Of a DNA stretch of 37,569 nucleotides, positions 23,916 to 32,491 are shown one piece after another. Each line of letters opens with the position of its first letter. The stretch's first letter is position 1. The stretch comes from Methylobacterium sp. E-065 (GTDB lineage: Bacteria; Pseudomonadota; Alphaproteobacteria; Rhizobiales; Beijerinckiaceae). The notes beneath the pieces are model-generated. The model made no database searches. It saw nothing but the letters and a program-made list of their open reading frames with translations, and was not told the origin of the DNA. Position numbers and translations under genes: made by a program. The stretch is taken from NCBI RefSeq assembly GCF_022829605.1, contig NZ_JAKSYD010000177.1:1-37569 (forward strand), in the 5' to 3' direction.

Positions 23916-24953
23916 ATGACCGACCGCCCGTCCCGTACCCTGCCTCTGCCGCACCCCGCCGGCCTCGCCCCGAGCCGCCGCCTGCTCCTCTCGGCCGGGC
24001 TCGGCCTCGCGGCGGCCGCGGTGCTGCGCCCCGCGCGCGCCGCCGGCAGCATCCGGATCGGCTATCAGAAATACGGCTCCCTCGTGCTGCTGAAGGGCCG
24101 CGGCACCCTGGAGAAAGCGCTTCAGCCGCTGGGCACCACGGTGTCGTGGTCGGAATTCCCGTCCGGGCCGCCGCTCTTGGAAGCGCTGAATGCCGGGGCG
24201 ATCGATTTCGGCTCGGCCGGGGAGGCCCCGCCGATCTTCGCGCAGGCCGCCAGCCCGGAGTTGCGCTACGTCGCCGCCGAGCCGCCCGCCCCAAGGGGCG
24301 AGGCGATCCTCGTGCCGAAGGACAGCCCGGTGAAAACCGTGGCCGACCTGCGCGGCAAGACCATCGCGCTCAACAAGGGCTCGAACGTCCACTTCCTGCT
24401 GGTGCGCGCCCTGGAGCAGGCGGGCGTGCCCTACGACGCGGTGAAGCTCGCCTTCCTGGCCCCGGCCGACGCCAACGCCGCCTTCGTGCGCGGCTCGGTC
24501 GATGCCTGGGTGATCTGGGACCCGTTCCAGGCCGCCGCCGAACGCGCCACCGGCGCCCAGGTCCTGGTCGACGGCCGGGGGGCCGACGGCAAGGGTATTG
24601 CCCCCAACCGGCAATTCTACCTGTCCCGGCGCGGCTTCACGGATTCGAATGCCGAGATCGTGTCGGCCGTGCTCAAGGCGCTCGGCGAGATCGAGGCTTG
24701 GGCCGAGGGCCATGCCGAGTCCGTGGCGGCGGAACTCGCCCCCTCGGTGGGCATCCCCGCCCCGGTCCTGAGCGTCGCGCTCGGCCGCCTGTCTTACGGC
24801 GTCGCGCCCCTCGACGCGGCGACGATCGCCGACCAGCAGAAGGTCGCGGACGCCTTCCATGGCCTCGGCCTCCTGCCGAAGCCGATCCGGGTCGCCGACG
24901 CGGTCTGGACGCCGCCCGGGGGCAAGGCCGGAACCCAAGCGGAGGCCCGCTGA
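23916..24953 (+). CDS. Aliphatic sulfonate ABC substrate-binding protein, copy 2
   Basis: 345 residues, a tandem paralogue of the preceding gene with the same framework: IRIGYQKYGSLVLLKGRG, SGPPLLEALNAGAIDFGSAG, RGKTIALNKGSNVHFLLVRA, GSVDAWVIWDPFQAA. The leader contains SRRLLLSAGLGLAAAAVL and cleaves near ARAAG. The two differ most in the residues following FGS/FGQ and in the second lobe, so they may prefer different sulfonates (taurine, methanesulfonate, longer chains). Its stop overlaps the ssuC start by one base. Confidence 0.88.
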   Translation: MTDRPSRTLPLPHPAGLAPSRRLLLSAGLGLAAAAVLRPARAAGSIRIGYQKYGSLVLLKGRGTLEKALQPLGTTVSWSEFPSGPPLLEALNAGAIDFGSAGEAPPIFAQAASPELRYVAAEPPAPRGEAILVPKDSPVKTVADLRGKTIALNKGSNVHFLLVRALEQAGVPYDAVKLAFLAPADANAAFVRGSVDAWVIWDPFQAAAERATGAQVLVDGRGADGKGIAPNRQFYLSRRGFTDSNAEIVSAVLKALGEIEAWAEGHAESVAAELAPSVGIPAPVLSVALGRLSYGVAPLDAATIADQQKVADAFHGLGLLPKPIRVADAVWTPPGGKAGTQAEAR

Positions 24954-25735
24954 TGCCCGCATCCAAGTACGAACGCCTGCGCGATGCCGCGATCCCCTGG
25001 CTGCTGCCGGCCGCCATCCTCCTCGGCTGGCAGGCCGCGGTCTCGGTCGGGCTCGTCTCCAACCGGTTCATGCCGGCGCCCCTCGACGTGGCCCGGGCCG
25101 GCTGGGAGGCCGGGCGGACCGGGGAGCTTTGGACCAATCTCGGGGTCAGCACCCTGCGGGCGCTGGCGGGCTTCGTGGTCGGCGGCGGGATCGGCTTCGC
25201 GCTCGGCCTCGCCAACGGCCTGTCGCGCCTGTCGGAGCGGCTGACCGACACCTCGGTGCAGATGGTGCGCAACGTGCCCCACCTGTCGCTGATCCCGCTG
25301 GTGATCCTGTGGTTCGGCATCGGCGAGGAGGCCAAGCTGTTCCTCGTGGCGCTGGGCGTGATCTTCCCGATCTACGCCAACACCCTGCACGGGATCCGCT
25401 CGGTGGATCCGGGCCTCGTCGAGATGGGCCGGGTCTACGGCATGTCCCGCACGGAGCTGTTCACCCGGGTGGTGCTGCCCGGCGCCCTGCCATCGATCTT
25501 CGTGGGCCTGCGCTACGCGCTCGGCATCATGTGGCTGACCCTGATCGTCGCCGAGACGATCTCGGCCTCCTCGGGGCTCGGCTACATGGCCATGCAGGCG
25601 CGCGAGTTCATGCTGGTCGACGTCGTGGTGCTGGCGATCCTGATCTACGCGGGCCTGGGCAAGCTCGCCGACGCCCTGACCCGCCAGCTCGAGCGCGCCT
25701 GCCTCGCCTGGAACCCCGCCTACAGGAGCGCCTGA
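24953..25735 (+). CDS. ssuC: Aliphatic sulfonate ABC permease
   Basis: 260 residues, six membrane helices, member of the binding-protein-dependent permease family. The EAA loop is complete: EMGRVYGMSRTELFTRVVLP followed by GALPSIFVGLRYALGIMW. TISASSGLGYMAMQAREF is the conserved C-terminal part of SsuC/TauC. It pairs with SsuB in the inner membrane. Start and stop overlap both neighbours (TGATG at each junction), showing translational coupling. Confidence 0.93.
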   Translation: MPASKYERLRDAAIPWLLPAAILLGWQAAVSVGLVSNRFMPAPLDVARAGWEAGRTGELWTNLGVSTLRALAGFVVGGGIGFALGLANGLSRLSERLTDTSVQMVRNVPHLSLIPLVILWFGIGEEAKLFLVALGVIFPIYANTLHGIRSVDPGLVEMGRVYGMSRTELFTRVVLPGALPSIFVGLRYALGIMWLTLIVAETISASSGLGYMAMQAREFMLVDVVVLAILIYAGLGKLADALTRQLERACLAWNPAYRSA

Positions 25736-26589
25736 TGCTGCTCGACGCCGTCCACCGCGAGGTTTTGTCCGACCCGCGCACCGAGTCCCGGCACGCGGGA
25801 GCGGCGGCGATCCCGCGTGCGCCCGCCGAGCCGGGCCAGCGCGGGATCGCCGTCACCGTGCGCGACCTGCACAAGAGCTTCGACGGCCATACGGTCATCG
25901 AAGGCCTGAACCTGTTCCTGCCGGCCGGCGGCTTCACCGCGGTGGTCGGCCGGTCCGGTTGCGGCAAGAGCACCCTGCTGCGCCTGATCCTCGGGCTGGA
26001 GACGCCGACCGGCGGCCGGATCGACCTGGACGGGACGGCCGGCAGCCCCCGCCGCTCCGAGCCGCCGAAGCGGATCATGTTCCAGGAGCCGCGGCTCCTG
26101 CCCTGGGCGCGGGTCGTCGACAACGTCGCGGTCGGTCTCTCCGGCCACGGCACCCGGGCCGAGCGCCGGGAGCGGGCGCAGGCCGCACTCGTCGAGGTGG
26201 GCCTCGCCGAGAAGGCGGGGCAATGGCCCGCGACCCTGTCGGGCGGCCAGCGCCAGCGCGTGGCGCTCGCCCGGGCGCTGGTGAGCCGGCCGGGCCTGCT
26301 CGCCCTCGACGAGCCGCTCGGGGCGCTGGACGCGTTGACCCGCATCGGCATGCAGGACCTGATCGAGCGGATCTGGCTGGCGCAGGGCTTCACGGCGCTG
26401 CTCGTGACGCACGACGTCGCCGAGGCGGTGGCTCTGGCCGACCGGATCCTCGTGGTCGACGACGGGCGCATCGCCCTCGACCTGTGGGTCGACGTGCCGC
26501 GCCCGCGCCGGCGCGGGGATCCGGATCTCGCGCGCCTCGAAGGCCGCATCCTCGATCACCTGCTCGGCGGCTCCGAAACGCCCGCATGA
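25735..26589 (+). CDS. ssuB: Aliphatic sulfonate ABC ATPase
   Basis: 284 residues. After a 40-residue N-terminal extension the ATPase begins IAVTVRDLHKSFDGH. Walker A GRSGCGKSTLL at residue 72, Q-loop FQEPRLLPWARVVDNV, signature LSGGQRQRVALARAL at 168, Walker B LLALDEPLGALD with Asp192, and H-loop LLVTHDVAEAVALADR. FQEPRLLPW is characteristic of the SsuB/TauB branch. It ends at the hairpin mosaic that separates it from ssuD. Confidence 0.93.
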   Translation: MLLDAVHREVLSDPRTESRHAGAAAIPRAPAEPGQRGIAVTVRDLHKSFDGHTVIEGLNLFLPAGGFTAVVGRSGCGKSTLLRLILGLETPTGGRIDLDGTAGSPRRSEPPKRIMFQEPRLLPWARVVDNVAVGLSGHGTRAERRERAQAALVEVGLAEKAGQWPATLSGGQRQRVALARALVSRPGLLALDEPLGALDALTRIGMQDLIERIWLAQGFTALLVTHDVAEAVALADRILVVDDGRIALDLWVDVPRPRRRGDPDLARLEGRILDHLLGGSETPA

Positions 26590-26597
26590 CCAGGTTT

Positions 26598-26687
26598 CCA
26601 AAGGGCGAGCCCTTTGGCGGGGCATCGGGCTTCGCCCCAACCCAGCAGGGCGCTGCCCTGCACCCGCAAAAGGTCGTAGACCTTTTG
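26598..26687. repeat. Mosaic of short hairpins inside the ssu operon
   Basis: CCAAAGGGC-GA-GCCCTTTGG (26598-26617), GGGGC with GCCCC (26619-26638), CAGGGC-GCT-GCCCTG (26646-26660) and CAAAAGGTC-GTA-GACCTTTTG (26667-26687). The modules match those at 15191-15296 in reverse order. Lying between ssuB and ssuD, it may trim or stabilise the operon mRNA, or lower ssuD expression. Confidence 0.7.
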
Positions 26688-26720
26688 AAACCTGAATTCT
26701 GATCCGCAAGGAAGATCTCG

Positions 26721-27908
26721 ATGACTGCATCGCAAGACGGGCGGCAAGACGGGCGCGCAGACGTCCTCTGGTTCCTGCCGACCCACGGCGACGGGCGGTA
26801 TCTCGGCGCCCAGGAGGGGGCCCGGGAGGTCTCGCTCAGCTATCTCCGGCAGATCGCGCAGGGCGCGGACGACCTCGGCTATTACGGCGTGCTGCTGCCG
26901 ACCGGGCGTTCCTGCGAGGATTCCTGGATCGTCGCCTCGGCGCTCGCCCCGCTGACCAAGCAGCTGCGCTTCCTCGTGGCGGTCCGGCCGGGCCTGATGG
27001 AGCCGTCTGCTGCGGCCCGCATGACCTCGACGCTCGACCGGATCTCGGACGGGCGCCTCCTGATCAACGTCGTCACCGGCGGCGATCCGGTGGAGCTCGC
27101 GGGTGACGGCGTGTTCCTGTCCCACGACGAGCGCTACGCCGTCACCGACGAGTTCCTGACGATCTGGCGCGGCCTGCTTTCGGGCGAGACCGTGACCTTC
27201 CAGGGCCAGCACCTGCGCGCCGAGAACGGCCGGCTGATCTACCCGCCGGTGCAGAAGCCCTACCCGCCGCTCTATTTCGGCGGTTCGTCGGCGCCCGGCA
27301 TCGCGGTGGCGGCCGAGCATTGCGACGTCTACCTCACCTGGGGCGAGCCCCCGGCGCAGGTCGCGGAGAAGATTGCCGCCGCACGGCAGGCCGCCGAGGC
27401 GAAGGGCAAGACCTTCTCGTACGGCATCCGCCTGCACGTGATCGCCCGGGAGACGGAGGGCGAGGCCTGGGAGGCCGCCGAGACGCTGATCTCGAAGCTC
27501 GACGACGCCACCATCGCCAAGGCGCAGGAGACCCTGAAGCGGCAGGATTCCGTCGGCCAGAGCCGGATGATGGCGCTCCACGGCGGCAGCCGCGACAAGC
27601 TCGTGGTCTCGCCGAACCTCTGGGCCGGTGTCGGCCTCGTGCGCGGCGGCGCCGGAACGGCCCTGGTCGGCTCGGCCGATCAGGTGGCCGACCGGATGAA
27701 GGAGTATATCGATCTCGGGATCGACCGCTTCATCCTCTCGGGCTACCCGCACCTGGAGGAGGCCTACCGCTTCGCCGAGCTGGTCTTCCCGAAGCTGCCG
27801 CTGCGCGCCACCACCGGGCGCCCGGCCACCAACGCCCGCAACGACGGCCCGTTCGGCGAGATCATCGCCAACGACCTCGTGCCGGCCCGGCGCGTCGGGG
27901 CGCATTGA
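26721..27908 (+). CDS. ssuD: FMNH2-dependent alkanesulfonate monooxygenase
   Basis: 395 residues, a bacterial luciferase-like TIM barrel. Near the N-terminus DVLWFLPTHGDGRYLG corresponds to the SsuD start; YYGVLLPTGRSCEDSWIVAS carries the Cys equivalent to Cys54 of E. coli SsuD, and LRFLVAVRPGLMEPSAAARM, INVVTGGDPVELAGDG, LYFGGSSAPGIAVAAEH and IDRFILSGYPHLEEAYRFAE are hallmark blocks, the SGYPHLEEA block containing the conserved lid/active-site residues. The enzyme splits C1 and longer alkanesulfonates to aldehyde and sulfite using FMNH2 from MsuE. GGAAG lies before ATG 26721. Confidence 0.94.
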   Translation: MTASQDGRQDGRADVLWFLPTHGDGRYLGAQEGAREVSLSYLRQIAQGADDLGYYGVLLPTGRSCEDSWIVASALAPLTKQLRFLVAVRPGLMEPSAAARMTSTLDRISDGRLLINVVTGGDPVELAGDGVFLSHDERYAVTDEFLTIWRGLLSGETVTFQGQHLRAENGRLIYPPVQKPYPPLYFGGSSAPGIAVAAEHCDVYLTWGEPPAQVAEKIAAARQAAEAKGKTFSYGIRLHVIARETEGEAWEAAETLISKLDDATIAKAQETLKRQDSVGQSRMMALHGGSRDKLVVSPNLWAGVGLVRGGAGTALVGSADQVADRMKEYIDLGIDRFILSGYPHLEEAYRFAELVFPKLPLRATTGRPATNARNDGPFGEIIANDLVPARRVGAH

Positions 27909-27916
27909 CCCGGAAA

Positions 27917-27951
27917 ATCAGCCATGCCCTTCAGTATCGGGCATGGCTGAT
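27917..27951 (+). terminator. Hairpin after ssuD
   Basis: ATCAGCCATGCCC and GGGCATGGCTGAT form a perfect 13-bp stem with a 9-nt loop, 8 bp after the ssuD stop. No long T-run follows, but position and stability suit a terminator of the sulfonate operon. Confidence 0.7.
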
Positions 27952-28058
27952 CTGCATTCGCGTCACCGGAACGTCACGGTGAGGCCATTCTTGGCGTCCA
28001 TCCGCCCTGTCCATCGTCGCGCGACGCGTTCGCGCGTCAGGACGCGTGAAGGATGTCC

Positions 28059-28328
28059 ATGACTTCGACCAAGACGGCCCTGTTGGCCATCGCCCTGTGC
28101 TTCGGCTCCGCCGCGGCCTTCGCCGAGTCTTCCCCCGGCCGGGAAGCCCTCAAGCAGCACTGCACCGGCGATTACATGGATTACTGCAGCGCCTACGCGC
28201 CGGGTGGCCCGGAGGTCGAGGCCTGCTTCAAGACCAACCTCAAGAACCTCTCCCCCGGCTGCTCGGCGGCGATCACCGCCTACAAGAAGGAGCAGCGGGC
28301 GACCAAGCGGGTCAGCGAGGCGCGCTGA
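28059..28328 (+). CDS. Small exported Cys-rich protein
   Basis: 89 residues from ATG 28059, which has GAAGG at a 6-bp spacing; an ATG 6 bp upstream directly abuts that ribosome site. Signal peptide TKTALLAIALCFGSAAAFAE, then a mature part with four Cys (KQHCTGDYMDYCSAYAPGG, VEACFKTNLKNLSPGCSAAI) arranged like the Cys-rich repeat found in several short periplasmic proteins of Methylobacterium and Bradyrhizobium. Two disulfides are likely. Function unknown. Confidence 0.72.
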   Translation: MTSTKTALLAIALCFGSAAAFAESSPGREALKQHCTGDYMDYCSAYAPGGPEVEACFKTNLKNLSPGCSAAITAYKKEQRATKRVSEAR

Positions 28329-28848
28329 GCGGCGGGTCCTCGGATCCCCTAGCTCCCCGTCGAACAACAGGCGCGCGGCCCCCGTCTCTCCCTCTGCCCA
28401 TGCGGAGGGACGGGGGCCGCGCGCCCGCATCCTCGAACGGACGTCTGCCGATCCCGGGGACCCGCGCGCCTGCGCTGACGGGCCAGCCCGCCGGGACCTC
28501 GACCCGGCGTCGCCGGAACGGCCGAAGGCGCATGTCGAGCGCGCGCCCTGAAGACCGCACGGTCCCGCCATCCGCCGACAGGTCATCGCGAAGTGTTGGC
28601 GGCGGCCGTGATGCGCCGTCCGGAGCCCAGGGCAGGCTACACCGCCGCACCGCCAGATGTCGTCCAGATGGCGCGGCCGGAATCTCTGGGCCACTCCCGC
28701 GCTCAACACGAAATTTTAAGCGTGCGGCCGCGATGACGAGGCGCTACTTCAGGCTAGCCTGATTCCAACGATCCCGCGTGGATCGCGCGGCGGCGCGGGG
28801 CCTGTGTCCCGGCCCCGTCGGAGCTTCTGAGATCCGGATCCCGTACCG
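28329..28848. other. Intergenic region with a 16-bp hairpin and a palindrome
   Basis: 520 bp without a convincing gene; the long minus-strand frame here lacks any domain or ribosome site. GCGCGCGGCCCCCGTC (28371-28386) pairs perfectly with 28409-28424 across a 22-nt loop and may end the Cys-rich protein transcript. TCAGGCTAGCCTGA (28749-28762) is a perfect 14-bp palindrome about 90 bp before the SulP start and could be an operator. Confidence 0.45.
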
Positions 28849-30282
28849 ATGACCACACCCGACAGGATCCCCGCCGGACGCGCGATGCGCGCGGCGTCGG
28901 CGCGTGTGTCGCGGACGATCCTGGGTGGGTGCGTCGCCACCATGATGATCGTGCTCGATCTCATCGTGTATTCGCAGCTCATCTTCTCCGGCCCGCTCGC
29001 CGAGAGCCGCACCGCCGGCGTGGCGGCGATGCTCTCGGCCTACGTCCTGGGCGGACTCGTCTTCGCGGTGCTCAAGCGGGACGTGGTGGTTTCCCTGTCG
29101 TTCTTCGGAGCGGCCGCAATCGTGCAGGCGGCGATCGCCGCCAGGGTCGCGGAGCAGCTGCACGCGGCGGGCGTGACCGATCCGGATGCGGTCGGCCAGA
29201 TCGTCCTGCTCGCCTGCGGCGCGGCGACCCTGCTGACCGGCCTCGTCTTCGTGGCGCTCGGCACCCTGCGGGCCTCGCTGGTGATGCAGCTGCTGCCCTA
29301 CCCGATCCTGACCGGCTTCCTCGCCGGCGTCGGCCTGCTGCTGCTGCGCAGCGGCGTGCAGATCGGCGCCCATATCGACGACGCGGTCGCGTCCCTGCTG
29401 GGCCTGTTCGATCCGGCAACGCCCAGCCTGCGCGATCCCGGCACGCTCGGGCGCATCGCCCTGACGCTCGGCATCGGCTTCTGCGCCTTCTATCTCCCCC
29501 GGCGCGTCCCGCACTGGAGCACCTTCCCCGCCATCGTCATCGCCAGCTTCGCGCTGGTGCATCTCGGCGTGTCGATGCAGGGCCTCGACACCGCCGCCGC
29601 GCAGGCGGCCGGCTGGCTGATCGACCCGCTGCCGCCGGGCCCGCTGCTGCGGGCCCCGGCGATCGCCAGCCTCCCGGGCTTCGACCCCGCCCTGCTCCTG
29701 CCGGTCCTGCCGAAGATCGCCACCGAGATCCTGGTCGCGGTCATCATCCAGATCCTCTACGTCGTCAGCGTCGAACTGGATCTGCGGCGCGAATTCGGCA
29801 TCGACCGGCTCTTCGTCGCCTCGGGCTTCACGAACGTCCTCGGCAGCCTGTTCGGCAGCCCGGTGATGGGTTTCGACCGGACCTCGACGCTGTACCTGCA
29901 CAATATCGGCGGCGGGCAGTGGCTCGGGCGGTGGCTGACGCTCGCCATCACGGCGGCCCTGCTGCTGTTCGGCGCGAGCAGCCTGGGCCTGCTGCCGCGC
30001 CCGCTGGCCGGCGGCGCCCTGATCGCCATCGCGCTGGGGCACCTGTTCAACCTCTCCCGCGCCCACAGGACCCTGCTGCCCTGGGAGGTCGCGGTGGCGG
30101 CCTGCGTGTGCGCGGCGACCGCCCTGTTCGGGGCCACAATGGGCTTCCTGACCGGCATCCTGATGGCGATGCTGATCTTCGCGGTCCAGTACGCCCAGAT
30201 CCCGACCATCCACCGGGCGATCTCCGGGGCGGAGCGGCGCAGCAGCATCATCCGCGAACGCGCCGGTAATTCATCATTTTAA
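28849..30282 (+). CDS. SulP-family anion transporter, C-terminally truncated at island junction
   Basis: 477 residues, about ten to eleven membrane helices. ALVIxx-type SulP features: VLDLIVYSQLIFSGPL near residue 38, LPYPILTGFLAGVGLLLLRSG, EILVAVIIQILYVVSVELDL and GSLFGSPVMGFDRTSTLYLH. Carriers of this kind move sulfate, bicarbonate or similar anions, and usually continue after the last helix with a STAS and often a cyclic-nucleotide-type domain. Here the protein stops 15 residues after AISGAERRSSIIRERA with the foreign-looking end GNSSF, exactly where GC-rich DNA turns AT-rich (about 30262). The 3' part has very probably been cut off by the island. Confidence 0.85.
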   Translation: MTTPDRIPAGRAMRAASARVSRTILGGCVATMMIVLDLIVYSQLIFSGPLAESRTAGVAAMLSAYVLGGLVFAVLKRDVVVSLSFFGAAAIVQAAIAARVAEQLHAAGVTDPDAVGQIVLLACGAATLLTGLVFVALGTLRASLVMQLLPYPILTGFLAGVGLLLLRSGVQIGAHIDDAVASLLGLFDPATPSLRDPGTLGRIALTLGIGFCAFYLPRRVPHWSTFPAIVIASFALVHLGVSMQGLDTAAAQAAGWLIDPLPPGPLLRAPAIASLPGFDPALLLPVLPKIATEILVAVIIQILYVVSVELDLRREFGIDRLFVASGFTNVLGSLFGSPVMGFDRTSTLYLHNIGGGQWLGRWLTLAITAALLLFGASSLGLLPRPLAGGALIAIALGHLFNLSRAHRTLLPWEVAVAACVCAATALFGATMGFLTGILMAMLIFAVQYAQIPTIHRAISGAERRSSIIRERAGNSSF

Positions 30283-30586
30283 ACAGGTTCTTAGCTCTGA
30301 GCTCATCTAAGCTACCCACGTCCAATCCCACATCCTAAAAACGGATTGTCCAACACGGTCTGGCACTATTGCGGACGTTTTCTTTAGCCAGATACGCGAA
30401 CGGCATTTATGAGAAGTGGCGTGGCGACCGCCCTGCTCATAGCCAGAGGCTTCAACGGGCACACCCCCCAATCATGAAAACTCATCGACCGAACGATCAA
30501 TGGTTAGATCCAGAAAATGATTTACAGCAGACGCCCGGAGCTATATTTTTTGATTTTCCATGCAATTCTATAATTCATTGCTCAAC
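30283..30586. other. Left end of the mobile island, no gene seen
   Basis: 304 bp of AT-rich sequence between the truncated SulP gene and the end of the integrase gene. A 73-codon open frame at 30369 has no ribosome site and low coding character. The junction and attachment core should lie in or just before this segment. Confidence 0.5.
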
Positions 30587-31786
30587 CTAATTAAATACGA
30601 ATAATTTATCAATAGAACATATTTTAGCCCAGGCATTCATCAGCTCACGTCGCTTCTCGAACAGATCAGAGCGCCGGTAGGCCCGTTCAGTCGCGTCACC
30701 TACTGTGTGTGCCAACGCCATCTCAGCTAAGTCACGCGGGAACGCAGTGTACTCACCAGCCCAATCTCGGAACGACGAGCGGAAGCCGTGGACCGTGATG
30801 CCGGTGCGATCCAACTTCGCAAGTACGTCACGGGTCATCTTATCATTGAGTGGCTCCCCGCTTCGGCGGCCTGGAAACACGAAGATGTCGTTGAAGCCGC
30901 GCATCTGCGCCAACAGGGCCACCGCCGGTTCCGACAGCGGCACCCGGTGCTCAATCCCGGCTTTCATCCGCTCGGCCGGTATGGTCCAAATGGCACGATC
31001 CATGTCGATCTCGACCCAGCGTGCGCCCAACGCTTCGCCAGATCGAACTGCCGTGAGGATTGTGAACTCCAATGCCCTCGCTGGAATCGTGTCCTGGCCG
31101 CGAAGCTCGGCCATGAATACTGGCACCTGCCGGAAGGGCAGGGCAGGGTGATGTGCAACCTTCTTTACCTTGGATCGCCGCGGCAACAGGTTGGCAAGGT
31201 GACCCTTCCACCGCGCCGGATTCTCGCCGCGGCGATAGCCGCGGGTCGTCGCCCAATCTAGGATAGCCTCGATTCGTCCCCGTACCCGCGTGGCAGTCTC
31301 GGGCTTCGTGCTCCAGATCGGCTCTAACGCCTTCATAACTAGGCCGGTGTCGATAATTTGGACCGGAAGATCACCGAACAACGGATATGCATAGTATTTC
31401 AGTGTAGATGGCCACTGTTTTGCGTGTCGATTACTGCGCCAACTTGCTTTGTGCGCTTCAATGTAAATCTCAGCGCATTGCTTGAACGTGACAGCCTTCG
31501 CGGCTTCTAGCTCCGCCTCCTGAAATTTCGCCCTACGGACCTCAATGGGGTCGATTCCGTCGGCCGTTAGCTTACGGCAATCCCGAGCGCGATCCCGTGC
31601 TTCGGCGAGGCTGAAGGTAGCAGCCGAACCCAACCCCATCTCGCGTGACTTGCCACGAAGGGTGAACCGAAAAATCCAGCTTTTGGCGCCACTGCCGGTG
31701 ACTTGAAGCCAAAGACCGTGGCCGTCGCCATACATGCCCGGTATTTTCAGCCGAGCAACGCCGAGAGCAGTGAGCTTACCCTGCAT
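30587..31786 (-). CDS. Tyrosine recombinase, P4-type integrase
   Basis: 399 residues. The N-terminus (LTALGVARLKIPGMYGDGHG, LWLQVTGSGAKSWIFRF, MGLGSAATFSLAEARDRA) is the arm-binding domain (DUF4102 type) of the P4 integrase group. The core-binding domain follows, and the catalytic domain has all key residues: Arg in AVRSGEALGARW, His-x-x-Arg in VHGFRSSFRDWA, His in LAHTVGDATERAYRR and the nucleophile Tyr in AYRRSDLF. It should integrate and excise the island at an att site next to its 3' end. Such integrases usually target tRNA genes, but none is seen here. Intact and probably functional. Confidence 0.93.
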   Translation of the reverse strand: MQGKLTALGVARLKIPGMYGDGHGLWLQVTGSGAKSWIFRFTLRGKSREMGLGSAATFSLAEARDRARDCRKLTADGIDPIEVRRAKFQEAELEAAKAVTFKQCAEIYIEAHKASWRSNRHAKQWPSTLKYYAYPLFGDLPVQIIDTGLVMKALEPIWSTKPETATRVRGRIEAILDWATTRGYRRGENPARWKGHLANLLPRRSKVKKVAHHPALPFRQVPVFMAELRGQDTIPARALEFTILTAVRSGEALGARWVEIDMDRAIWTIPAERMKAGIEHRVPLSEPAVALLAQMRGFNDIFVFPGRRSGEPLNDKMTRDVLAKLDRTGITVHGFRSSFRDWAGEYTAFPRDLAEMALAHTVGDATERAYRRSDLFEKRRELMNAWAKICSIDKLFVFN

Positions 31787-32093
31787 TATTTCACACCCAA
31801 GCCTCTACTCGCATTATAATCGTAGATTTGTAGTTACGCCAGGGTTCAGCAATAGCTTCGCTACAAAACACCTGCAGATCCAGCCTTTTATGAAAAGTTG
31901 GGGAACTGTAATAGATGCGCTAGGTGTCAAAGCCTATGGGAAAGCCGGTACCAGCCTTCAAGCCTAGCGGAATTGGGTAGCAGATCCGCGAGCTGCAGCG
32001 ACTCCTGGATGCATAAACGTTGAACATCGAGGTTTTGTAAGAGGCGACGGAACGGGCTTTCGCTCGAATCGCCTCGTTCTGCTCAGCGTTGGC
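31787..32093. other. Upstream region of the integrase, no gene seen
   Basis: 307 bp. No ribosome site or domain-bearing frame; it probably carries the integrase promoter and arm-type sites. From about 32040 the plus strand may already belong to the broken second integrase. Confidence 0.4.
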
Positions 32094-32381
32094 TTGAATC
32101 GCATTGAGGAGCTTACGTGCCGACGGCTCGAAGCGTGGCGTGATAGCTTGGTGCGGGTCGACGGCGATGCTGAGCAGCATCGCCGCAGCCAGGGCACCGC
32201 AAACCGGGTGCTCAGTATCGTCAAGGCGATGCTTAATCACGCGGTGGGCGATCCGACGAATGGACTCACCGACGATAGCGCTTGGCGGCTTGTCCGCCCT
32301 TTTCAACAGGTCGGCCGGGCACGCGAGGTTCACTTCACGCCCGCGGAGGTGCTGCGTCTCCTTGGAAGCTGCGAGGATGCC
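32094..32381 (+). pseudogene. Fragment of a second tyrosine integrase
   Basis: The plus-strand frame reads RIEELTCRRLEAWRDSLV, ANRVLSIVKAMLNHAVG, DDSAWRLVRPFQQVGRA and HFTPAEVLRLLGSCED, the SAM-like core-binding domain of a phage-type integrase. No start or arm-binding part is found upstream, and the catalytic domain is missing because the IS66 element begins at 32382. This is a remnant of an earlier integration. Confidence 0.75.
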
Positions 32382-32491
32382 GTAATTACTCACGGGGTGG
32401 ATCGGTCGGCGGCTGAACGCCCACCGCTGGGCGGCTTGCCGGGACGAGCTTGCCTCTTGCGCGGGTCGGATTTCGCTGATTCCCTCGTGAG

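Noticed and set aside
27963..28709. 248-codon minus-strand frame after ssuD
   Set aside because: Overlaps the small exported protein, lacks a ribosome site and shows no domain.
28046..28762. Plus-strand frame of 238 codons over the Cys-rich gene
   Set aside because: Out of frame with the gene that has a signal peptide and ordered Cys; composition is non-coding.
30369..30590. 73-codon frame at the island's left end
   Set aside because: No ribosome site, mixed composition and no recognisable content.
31920..32393. 157-codon minus-strand frame
   Set aside because: Antisense to the second integrase fragment, whose plus-strand translation matches a known domain.
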